Shown here: in pieces, positions 1 to 5,250 of the stretch
Position numbering within the stretch: position 1 is the stretch's first letter
Layout: each line of letters begins with the position of its first letter
Source of the DNA: an uncultured Clostridia bacterium
GTDB lineage: Bacteria > Bacillota > Clostridia > Lachnospirales > Lachnospiraceae
Length of the DNA stretch: 5,250 bases
Direction: 5' to 3'
Assembly (NCBI GenBank): GCA_947304065.1
Contig: CAMZAI010000178.1
Span: 1-5,250 of the forward strand
Notes under the pieces: generated by a model
Seen by the model: only the letters and a program-made list of their open reading frames with translations
Database searches by the model: none
What the model was told of the DNA's origin: nothing
Translations under genes and position numbers: made by a program

Positions 1-2
1 AA

Positions 3-611
3 TTTATCATGCTTTGCGGTCTGCCCGCATGCGGAAAGTCAACACTTGCCGAAAAATACATCGGGGAAGGATACCTGGTTGTCAGCATTGACTCGATGAG
101 GAAAGAATTCTTTGGCGATATTAACCGTCAGGACGGCGAGATATCCAGAGAGGAGTTCAACCTTCATTATCCTGATTATGAGTCTTTTTATAATTACTAT
201 TTTGTCGGAAAGAATCCGTTCGTGAACGGAGCTTTCATGTCGGAGCTTGCGCAGAGGATGCTCGCTGACGGCCTGAAAGCGGGTAAGAACGTTGTATATG
301 ACGCTACCAACCTTGCCCGCAGAAAGGACTTCTTCGATGCGGTCGACGCGCTGGTCGGAGGAGCGGCGGAGTATCAGAAGTATCTGTGCTACAGCAGCCT
401 GGGCATTGACGATATCCTTGAACGCAACCTCGACAGGATCCATCGCAACTATGACAAGGTCAGACAGTATATCGCGGACGGCTGCACGGGTGAGTATCCC
501 GAGTTCGAAGTAGCCGTAGCGCCCGGAGCTCTTGTAGATATGTACAAGAGGTACAGAGATAACCTTCCCGAGAACGAGGACATCGAAGGCCTCATCAAGG
601 AAGAGTTTTAA
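3..611 (+). CDS. P-loop (polynucleotide kinase-like) kinase, 5' end cut by the window edge
   Basis: Probable ATP-dependent kinase of the family that includes the kinase domain of T4 polynucleotide kinase (AAA_33/zeta-toxin-like P-loop kinases); the substrate is unknown. Numbering from the ATG at 9, the Walker A motif GLPACGKST is at residues 4-12. A D-x-x-R pair (D28, R31) matches the acid/arginine pair that contacts the 5'-hydroxyl and phosphate in T4 kinase. The family motif YDATN is at 97-101, and an arginine-bearing lid-like helix (ERNLDRIHRN) is near 138-147. The frame stays open upstream of this ATG (Phe-Ile precede it). Family members usually begin a few residues before the first strand, so the true start is probably outside the window and only a few codons are missing. 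Compared with my memory of short family members, about 35 extra residues rich in Tyr/Phe (about 41-75) separate the D-x-x-R region from the next helix. No phosphatase domain is visible. It is followed by a hairpin terminator, so it is probably not co-transcribed with the Bce genes. Assignment to the superfamily is firm; the function is not. Confidence 0.85.
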   Translation, partial: FIMLCGLPACGKSTLAEKYIGEGYLVVSIDSMRKEFFGDINRQDGEISREEFNLHYPDYESFYNYYFVGKNPFVNGAFMSELAQRMLADGLKAGKNVVYDATNLARRKDFFDAVDALVGGAAEYQKYLCYSSLGIDDILERNLDRIHRNYDKVRQYIADGCTGEYPEFEVAVAPGALVDMYKRYRDNLPENEDIEGLIKEEF

Positions 612-623
612 TTTAGAACTATC

Positions 624-659
624 AAAGGCATGGGCCCGTGATGAGGAGACCATGCCTTT
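624..659 (+). terminator. Probable intrinsic terminator hairpin after the kinase gene
   Basis: A perfect 10-bp inverted repeat, AAAGGCATGG (624-633) and CCATGCCTTT (650-659), encloses a 16-base loop and starts 12 bases after the stop codon of the upstream gene. The T tract is short (TTTAT, the first three T inside the stem), so termination may be incomplete. The position between two unrelated genes supports a terminator. Because it ends only 31 bases before the regulator start codon, it could also lie in the leader of that gene. Confidence 0.65.
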
Positions 660-675
660 ATCGCATCCGTAATAC

Positions 676-683
676 AGGGGGAG
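676..683 (+). promoter_or_regulatory. Ribosome binding site of the response regulator gene
   Basis: AGGGGGAG lies 7 bases before the ATG at 691. It supports that start codon, which also gives the expected N-terminus of a receiver domain (first strand followed by the acidic pair). Confidence 0.75.
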
Positions 684-690
684 ATTTTTA

Positions 691-1362
691 ATGTATCGCA
701 TTTTTCTGGTAGAAGACGATAGGGGGATAGCAGACGCCATAGCCGCGCAGACGGCGCTGTGGGATATGGAGACCGTGTGCGTAAAGGATTTCCGCAACGT
801 CATGGACGAGTTTGCCGCATGCTCGCCGCAGCTCGTGATCCTCGATATCTCGCTGCCGTTTTACGACGGCTATCACTGGTGCAGGCTGATAAGGAGCACT
901 TCGAAAGTGCCCGTGATCTTTATTTCCTCGGCGGCCGACAATATGAACATCGTTATGGCGATGAACATGGGGGCGGACGATTTTATCGCGAAGCCCTTCG
1001 ATCAGAGCGTACTTATGGCCAAGATCAACGCGATGCTGAGACGCGCATACGATTTTGCTTCGTCCACCGAAATGATCGGACACAGGGGAGCGGTGCTGAA
1101 TACGGCGGACGGATCATTGTCATACGAGGGCGAGAAGATAGAGCTTACGAAGAACGAATACCGGATACTCCTCGGGCTTATGAGGTCAAAGGGCAGGATC
1201 GTCAGCCGTGAGAAGCTTATGGAGCAGCTTTGGGAGTCGGATGAATTCATCGACGACAATACCCTGACCGTCAATATCGGACGCCTCAGAAAAAAGCTCG
1301 AAGCGGCCGGTCTGCATGATTTTATCACTACAAAGCACGGCGTGGGGTATCTGATTGAATGA
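691..1362 (+). CDS. bceR: BceR-type response regulator (OmpR/PhoB family)
   Basis: DNA-binding response regulator expected to activate the neighbouring ABC transporter operon after phosphorylation by the kinase encoded next to it. The receiver domain spans about residues 2-115: acidic pocket E8/D9, phospho-acceptor D52 (VILDISLP), switch serine at 79/80, and conserved K101 in AKPF. The C-terminal winged helix (about 128-222) shows the usual OmpR-type ending, with a recognition-helix region NTLTVNIGRLRKKL (190-203) and the wing TTKHGVGYLI. The stretches YHWCRLIR (61-68) and NMNIVMAMNMGADDF (84-98) are characteristic of the BceR subgroup rather than general PhoB proteins. The length of 223 aa is normal. 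The stop overlaps the start of the kinase gene (ATGA), so the two are co-transcribed and probably translationally coupled. No BceR box is seen upstream of this gene. The bceR symbol denotes the subgroup; YxdJ- or PsdR-type paralogues cannot be told apart here. Confidence 0.95.
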   Translation: MYRIFLVEDDRGIADAIAAQTALWDMETVCVKDFRNVMDEFAACSPQLVILDISLPFYDGYHWCRLIRSTSKVPVIFISSAADNMNIVMAMNMGADDFIAKPFDQSVLMAKINAMLRRAYDFASSTEMIGHRGAVLNTADGSLSYEGEKIELTKNEYRILLGLMRSKGRIVSREKLMEQLWESDEFIDDNTLTVNIGRLRKKLEAAGLHDFITTKHGVGYLIE

Positions 1363-2345
1363 AAGAGTATTTGCGTTTATATCTTAAAGAACACCTGCCC
1401 TCGCTGGGACTGTTCGCGCTGTGCGTGATAGTTTTTGCCGCGGCCTTTAAGCTGTATGACCTTCCGCTTGCGGCCGTGGGATATCCGGCTCTCATATGCC
1501 TGATCTTTTGGATTGTCTTTGCCGCAGTCAGGTTCCTGCGTGCGGCGCAGAAGCACCGCATACTTACGTCGCTGACGGAATTACTGACCCCGGATATGCT
1601 GCCGGAAGTTCAGACGACTGACGATGCGGATTACAGGCGTATTATCGAGCTTCTCCGGGACGCTGCGCGGCAGCAGGAGAGCAGCTCCTCGAACAGATAC
1701 GAGGACATGATCGAATATTATACTTTGTGGGCGCACCAGATAAAGACGCCCATCGCGGCCATGAGACTGACGCTGCAGAACGAGGATTCGCAGCTCTCGC
1801 GCAGGCTCATGTCGGATCTCGGACGCGTGGAGCGGTATGTGGAGATGGTGCTCGCATATCTGCGGCTAGGCGGCGAATCGACCGACTATCTGATCAGGGA
1901 ATACGATCTGGACAGCATGATCAAGGCATCTGTCAGGAAGTTCTCGGGAGAGTTCATAGACAGGAAGCTCTCGCTTGATTTCCGGCCATCCGGAGCGAAG
2001 GTGATCACCGATGAAAAATGGCTGTGCTTTGTTCTGGAACAGCTTATTTCCAATGCTCTTAAATATACTCCGGCCGGGAAGATAACGATACGCCTTGAAG
2101 AGCCGTGCACATTATGCATTGAGGATACGGGCATAGGCATTGCGCCCGAGGATCTGCCGAGGATATTCGATCAGGGCTTTACCGGACGCAACGGAAGGAC
2201 AGACAAGAAAGCGAGCGGTCTGGGGCTGTATCTGTGCAGGCGGATATGCAGAAGCCTCGGGCATTCGATAACCGTAACGTCCGAACCCGGGAAGGGTACC
2301 GCCGTCAGGCTTGACCTTTCGAGGAAAAAGATCACTGTGGAGTAA
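1359..2345 (+). CDS. bceS: BceS-type intramembrane-sensing histidine kinase
   Basis: Membrane sensor kinase of 328 aa. Two hydrophobic helices (about 14-31 and 37-60) are separated by only a few polar residues (KLYDLP), so there is no extracellular sensory domain. This is the hallmark of intramembrane-sensing kinases, which depend on a partner transporter to detect the drug. A cytoplasmic linker follows, then the H-box with H126 in LWAHQIKTPIAAMRL, a BceS-type signature. The ATPase domain has N232 in the N-box (SNALKYTP), the G1 box with D256 (EDTGIGI), an F-box-like region (RIFDQGF, 268-274) and the G2 box SGLGLYL (286-292). All catalytic elements are present, so it should be active. The ATG at 1359 overlaps the regulator stop by four bases. 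A weak G-rich stretch (1344-1347) is the only upstream ribosome-site candidate, which fits coupled translation. It phosphorylates the adjacent regulator (inference from family and gene order). Confidence 0.95.
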   Translation: MKEYLRLYLKEHLPSLGLFALCVIVFAAAFKLYDLPLAAVGYPALICLIFWIVFAAVRFLRAAQKHRILTSLTELLTPDMLPEVQTTDDADYRRIIELLRDAARQQESSSSNRYEDMIEYYTLWAHQIKTPIAAMRLTLQNEDSQLSRRLMSDLGRVERYVEMVLAYLRLGGESTDYLIREYDLDSMIKASVRKFSGEFIDRKLSLDFRPSGAKVITDEKWLCFVLEQLISNALKYTPAGKITIRLEEPCTLCIEDTGIGIAPEDLPRIFDQGFTGRNGRTDKKASGLGLYLCRRICRSLGHSITVTSEPGKGTAVRLDLSRKKITVE

Positions 2346-2347
2346 AA

Positions 2348-2363
2348 CTTACAAAAATGTAAG
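2348..2363. promoter_or_regulatory. BceR box: CTTACA-AAAA-TGTAAG palindrome
   Basis: A perfect inverted repeat with 6-bp arms and a 4-base A spacer starts two bases after the kinase stop codon. It matches the published BceR-type operator consensus TNACA-N4-TGTAA at every defined position. It lies upstream of the transporter promoter and next to genes for the matching regulator, so it is very probably the main binding site of the regulator encoded at 691-1362. Its centre is about 73 bases upstream of the predicted transcription start near 2429. Confidence 0.85.
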
Positions 2364-2370
2364 ATTTTGA

Positions 2371-2411
2371 CGGGAAAATGTAAGCCGCATCGATGGCAGA
2401 ACATTTTCCCG
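2371..2411. repeat. 11-bp perfect inverted repeat over the transporter promoter
   Basis: CGGGAAAATGT (2371-2381) is exactly repeated in inverse as ACATTTTCCCG (2401-2411) with a 19-base spacer. The spacer itself contains the palindrome CATCGATG (2388-2395). The left arm overlaps the second BceR-like half-site; the right arm falls between the predicted -35 and -10. It is not followed by a T run, so it does not look like a terminator. A second operator, or a cruciform or hairpin element, is possible. Confidence 0.7.
2375..2384 (+). promoter_or_regulatory. Second BceR-like half-site, direct repeat of the box
   Basis: AAAATGTAAG here repeats exactly the spacer plus right arm of the BceR box (2354-2363), displaced by 21 bases, about two helical turns. 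The matching left arm is missing. It may be a low-affinity secondary site, as described for BceR-type promoters in Bacillus subtilis, where a main and a secondary site act together. This is inference from repeat identity and phase. Confidence 0.55.
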
Positions 2412-2422
2412 CTTGTTATGAT
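2394..2422 (+). promoter_or_regulatory. Predicted promoter of the transporter operon
   Basis: An extended -10, TGT-TATGAT (hexamer 2417-2422), matches TATAAT at five of six positions and has the upstream TG. At 17-base spacing the -35 position (2394-2399, TGGCAG) is a poor match to TTGACA. A good -10 with a poor -35 is what an activator-dependent promoter should look like, and it fits the BceR box upstream. Transcription would start near 2429, giving a leader of about 40 bases. Confidence 0.6.
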
Positions 2423-2452
2423 GAGTGCAGAAAAGCGAAAGAAAAGCGCAAT

Positions 2453-2460
2453 AGGGAGGA
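2453..2460 (+). promoter_or_regulatory. Strong ribosome binding site of the ATPase gene
   Basis: AGGGAGGA contains a full GGAGG core 9 bases before the ATG at 2469 and fixes that start. It is among the strongest sites in the window, consistent with high output once the promoter is switched on. Confidence 0.8.
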
Positions 2461-2468
2461 AGTTTTAA

Positions 2469-3233
2469 ATGAGTTTTTTGGAAGTACATGATCTTAAAAA
2501 GGTTTATACGTCGCGTTTCGGCACACAGAAGGTGGAGGCCTTAAAACGCGTTAATTTTTCGGTAGAGGTGGGAGAGTACATCGCCGTCATGGGTGAATCC
2601 GGAAGCGGAAAAACAACGCTTCTTAATCTGCTCGCAGCACTTGACCGGCCTACGTCCGGAACGGTGCTGCTGGACGGCATGGATACCTCGAAACTGCCCG
2701 AGAAGGAAGTTTCCGCATTCAGACGCGACCAGCTCGGCTTCGTGTTCCAGGAATTCAATCTTCTGGATACATTCACTCTTGAGGACAATATCTATCTGCC
2801 TCTGGTGCTCGCGAACAAGAGCTATTCCGAGATGTCGGCAAAGCTCGCTCCGATAGCTCAGGATCTGGGCATTTCGGACCTGCTGAAGAAGTATCCTTAC
2901 GAAGTATCGGGAGGACAGAAGCAGCGTGCAGCCGTTGCACGTGCGCTGATCACCGAGCCCAAACTGCTACTTGCCGACGAGCCTACCGGAGCTCTTGATT
3001 CGAGATCGACCGACGAACTGCTCGGCCTGTTCTCAGAAGTAAATAAAAAGGGACAGACGATCGTTATGGTTACGCACAGCGTAAAAGCCGCGAGCCATGC
3101 GACACGCGTGCTGTTCATCCGCGACGGCGAGGTTTATCATCAGATATACCGCGGAAACGATTCAAACGAGCAGCTTTACCAGAAGATACAGGATACCCTG
3201 ACCGTACTCACGACGGGGGGTGAGATCGCATGA
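2469..3233 (+). CDS. bceA: BceA-type ABC transporter ATP-binding protein
   Basis: Cytoplasmic ATPase subunit of an antimicrobial-peptide resistance and sensing transporter, in the MacB/LolD-like ABC branch. In order: Walker A GESGSGKT (42-49), Q-loop with Q94 (FVFQEFNLLD), ABC signature SGGQKQR (147-153), Walker B LLLADE with catalytic E171, D-loop GALD (174-177), and H-loop H203 (VTHS). The Q-loop sequence EFNLLDTFTLEDNI is typical of the BceA group. The length of 254 aa is normal for the family. The start at 2469 follows a strong ribosome site and begins directly with the first strand. The stop overlaps the permease start (ATGA), so the two subunits are made together. It supplies ATP hydrolysis for the permease, and through it the activity signal read by the kinase (family knowledge). 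The real drug substrate cannot be read from the sequence. Confidence 0.96.
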   Translation: MSFLEVHDLKKVYTSRFGTQKVEALKRVNFSVEVGEYIAVMGESGSGKTTLLNLLAALDRPTSGTVLLDGMDTSKLPEKEVSAFRRDQLGFVFQEFNLLDTFTLEDNIYLPLVLANKSYSEMSAKLAPIAQDLGISDLLKKYPYEVSGGQKQRAAVARALITEPKLLLADEPTGALDSRSTDELLGLFSEVNKKGQTIVMVTHSVKAASHATRVLFIRDGEVYHQIYRGNDSNEQLYQKIQDTLTVLTTGGEIA

Positions 3234-5250
3234 AGCGAGGATTCTATCTGAGACTTGCCCTTGACGGAATGCGTAAGAACAAAAGGCTGTATATCCCGTA
3301 TCTGCTCACCTGCGCCGGCATGGTAATGATGTTCTACATCCTTGCGGCACTGACGTTATCCCCTGCGATGGAAGCCATGCGCGGAGGAGATTCGATCCGG
3401 ATGGTGCTGTTCCTCGGGACGTTTGTCGTAGGCTTTTTTGCGGTGCTTTTCCTGTTTTATACCAATGCGTTCCTGATCAGAAGGCGAAACAAGGAATTCG
3501 GTCTGTACAATATCCTGGGCATGAACAAGAGAAATATCAGCCGTATCCTGCTCTGGGAGACGCTCCTTTCGGCGCTGTTCTCTATCGTCATGGGACTTGC
3601 CGGCGGACTGCTCTTTTCGAAATTCGCAGAGCTTTTCCTTATCCGCATGGCGGGAGGGGACGTTGACTATAAGCTGAGCGTTGAGCCTTTGAGCATTTTG
3701 GCCACCGCTGCATTTTTCTGCGCGGTCTTTGCGCTTATCCTTATCGTTTCCCTCGCGAGGATCAGCCTTTCCAAGCCGCTGGACCTGTTAAAGAGCGAAG
3801 CGGCGGGCGAAAAGCCTCCGAAGGCCAACTGGCTTCTCGCAGTGCTGGGAGTTATCATACTCGGAGTGGCATATTATCTTTCATTGAGCATCGAATCGCC
3901 TCTCACTGCATTAATGATATTTTTCCTGGCTGTGCTGATGGTCATCGCCGCGACGTATCTGCTGTTCATTGCGGGCTCTGTCGCATTGTGCAGGCTTCTT
4001 CAGAAGAACAGGAAATACTATTACAGATCCGATCATTTCGTTTCGGTATCGTCGATGGCTTTCAGAATGAAGAGAAACGGTGCCGGACTTGCATCGATAT
4101 GCATTCTTGCCACGATGGTGCTCGTAATGCTTTCGTCCACAGGATGCCTGTATTTCGGCGGCGAGAACGCACTGCGCGAGTTGTGTCCATATGACGTGAC
4201 CTTCGGCGCCGAATATGATGAAGAGGAAGATTATTCCGAAGAGAATAAGAAAAATATCGAAGAGATCGTTCATGAGATAACCGGCGGACGTGAGGCCGAT
4301 ATGTTTACCTATTACCGGATCGATGCAAACGGAATATTCGAGAACGGATCTCTCGAAATGACGCGCGACAGCAGAAGGCTTGATATAACAAGCGAAGGCG
4401 AACTGCTGAAGAAGGTTCATCATCTGATCCTGATACCGGTCTCAGATTACAATACCCTGACCGGCAAAAATCTGACGCTCGAGCCCGGTGAAGCGCTCGT
4501 CTGGAGCGACAAGGGTGCTTACGAGTGGGATACTTATACCGTAAAGGGCTGCCGTACGCTGAATGTGCGCGGCTTACTTGAGGATGTTCCGTTTAAACTG
4601 AGTACAAACGATAAAACGGTCGCGGTCGATGTCGTCGCAGTGGCTGACTGGTTGGAGTATGCACAGGAGATCACGGGTTACGCCGAAAACGTTCTTGAAG
4701 ACCGCTGGATCGCGATCCCAGGAATTTACTGCTCTTTCAACATGCCCGGAGTTAAAGCGGAAGAACAGTACGATTATCTCACTGCGATCGTAAATGAATG
4801 CCGCGTTAAGTTCAGAGGCGAAGATTTTAAACGCTTCGGTTTCATCAAGATCGACTCATATGCCGAGAACCGCGCAGATTTCTACACTATGTACGGCGCG
4901 CTCTTTTTCCTGGGCATCATACTTTCGGTTCTGTTCATCGCCGCGGCTGCGCTGATCATTTATTACAAGCAGCTGAGCGAGGGCTATGAGGATCAGAGCC
5001 GTTTCGGCATCATGCAGAAGGTCGGAATGACGCCGAAGGAGATCAAAAGCGCCGTTAATTCGCAGGTGCTCACGGTATTCTTCGCACCGCTCCTTCTCGC
5101 GGGCGTGCACCTCGGTTTCGCGTTTCCCTTTGTGGAGAAGATACTGCGCATACTCGGAGTGTGGAACATGCCGCTTCTGATCGCTACCAGTATCCTTTGT
5201 TTCCTTGCGTTCGGACTGTTTTACATCTATGTTTTCCGCGCAACCGCAAG
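3230..5250 (+). CDS. bceB: BceB-type ABC transporter permease (FtsX domains), 3' end cut by the window edge
   Basis: Membrane subunit and likely drug sensor of the Bce module. The frame is open from the ATG at 3230 to the window edge (673 codons). Family members usually end about ten residues after the last helix, so little is missing. I see ten probable membrane helices, at about 21-43, 57-80, 105-130, 155-177, 200-220, 227-253, 287-310, 555-578, 613-632 and 648-669. A large extracellular domain (about 312-552, roughly 240 residues) sits between helices seven and eight, the defining BceB layout. Two FtsX-type halves each carry the same cytoplasmic coupling motif: KEFGLYNILGM (88-98) and SRFGIMQKVGM (590-600). 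An acidic patch lies at the start of the extracellular domain (328-338; eight of eleven residues Glu/Asp). The ATG overlaps the ATPase stop, and a GGTGAG ribosome site (3219-3224) lies five bases upstream. In this family the permease binds peptide antibiotics or their lipid-cycle complexes and controls the partner kinase. The BceB assignment is strong; substrate is unknown. Confidence 0.95.
   Translation, partial: MKRGFYLRLALDGMRKNKRLYIPYLLTCAGMVMMFYILAALTLSPAMEAMRGGDSIRMVLFLGTFVVGFFAVLFLFYTNAFLIRRRNKEFGLYNILGMNKRNISRILLWETLLSALFSIVMGLAGGLLFSKFAELFLIRMAGGDVDYKLSVEPLSILATAAFFCAVFALILIVSLARISLSKPLDLLKSEAAGEKPPKANWLLAVLGVIILGVAYYLSLSIESPLTALMIFFLAVLMVIAATYLLFIAGSVALCRLLQKNRKYYYRSDHFVSVSSMAFRMKRNGAGLASICILATMVLVMLSSTGCLYFGGENALRELCPYDVTFGAEYDEEEDYSEENKKNIEEIVHEITGGREADMFTYYRIDANGIFENGSLEMTRDSRRLDITSEGELLKKVHHLILIPVSDYNTLTGKNLTLEPGEALVWSDKGAYEWDTYTVKGCRTLNVRGLLEDVPFKLSTNDKTVAVDVVAVADWLEYAQEITGYAENVLEDRWIAIPGIYCSFNMPGVKAEEQYDYLTAIVNECRVKFRGEDFKRFGFIKIDSYAENRADFYTMYGALFFLGIILSVLFIAAAALIIYYKQLSEGYEDQSRFGIMQKVGMTPKEIKSAVNSQVLTVFFAPLLLAGVHLGFAFPFVEKILRILGVWNMPLLIATSILCFLAFGLFYIYVFRATA

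Noticed and set aside
39..803. Long minus-strand open frame of 254 codons
   Set aside because: It is antisense to the clearly homologous kinase gene and runs into the regulator gene. Its translation shows no recognisable domain, and it has no supporting context.
2367..2372. TTGACG as a -35 element of an additional promoter
   Set aside because: The hexamer matches TTGACA at five positions, but at 16-18 bases downstream there is no acceptable -10 (TCGATG and neighbours). It lies between the BceR half-sites, where it more likely reflects operator sequence.
2371..2411. Intrinsic terminator for the regulator-kinase operon
   Set aside because: The 11-bp stem is perfect but AT-rich with a 19-base loop, and it is followed by GCTTGTTATG rather than a T run. 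It also overlaps the predicted transporter promoter.
3911..4423. Minus-strand open frame of 170 codons inside the permease gene
   Set aside because: It lies opposite a continuous and well-supported permease frame. The product has no recognisable motif, so it is a shadow of the coding strand.
3230..5250. Frameshift or pseudogene in the permease
   Set aside because: I translated the frame from the ATG at 3230 to the last base without meeting a stop, and all expected helices and both FtsX motifs are present. The gene simply runs past the window.
1..5250. CRISPR arrays, tRNA or rRNA genes, insertion sequences, attachment sites
   Set aside because: No regularly spaced repeats, cloverleaf-like stretches, transposase motifs or terminal repeats were seen. 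The window is almost entirely filled with intact coding sequence.

Overview
The window looks like a chromosomal piece of a Firmicute, most likely a clostridial anaerobe of the Lachnospiraceae type. This is inferred from a GC content of roughly one half, strong GGAGG-type ribosome binding sites, mixed AGG/AGA and CGC arginine codons, and a Bce-type antimicrobial-peptide resistance module, which is typical of Firmicutes. The genus cannot be fixed from the sequence. All genes lie on the + strand.

Layout: (1) The left edge cuts the first few codons of a P-loop kinase related to the kinase domain of T4 polynucleotide kinase (3-611). A perfect 10-bp hairpin follows (624-659), probably its terminator. 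(2) A response regulator (691-1362) and an intramembrane-sensing histidine kinase (1359-2345), overlapping by ATGA, form a BceRS-type two-component system. (3) A 123-bp control region (2346-2468) holds a perfect CTTACA-N4-TGTAAG palindrome that fits the BceR-box consensus TNACA-N4-TGTAA. It also holds a second half-site 21 bp downstream, an 11-bp inverted repeat lying over the promoter, and an extended -10 with a poor -35. (4) An ABC ATPase (2469-3233) and a large permease (3230 to beyond the right edge), again overlapping by ATGA, form the BceAB-type transporter. The permease is missing only about its last ten residues.

How it works together (family knowledge plus inference): BceAB-type transporters protect the cell-wall lipid cycle from peptide antibiotics such as bacitracin, lantibiotics or mersacidin-like compounds. 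The permease carries the large extracellular domain and acts as the sensor. The kinase has almost no extracellular loop and is thought to read transporter activity within the membrane. Phosphorylated regulator would bind the box upstream of the ATPase gene and switch on the transporter. The box next to the transporter promoter and its absence upstream of the regulator suggest an inducible transporter operon and a separately expressed sensor operon. The system type is well known. The least routine parts are the dense half-site arrangement in the 2348-2422 control region and the aromatic-rich insertion in the upstream kinase.
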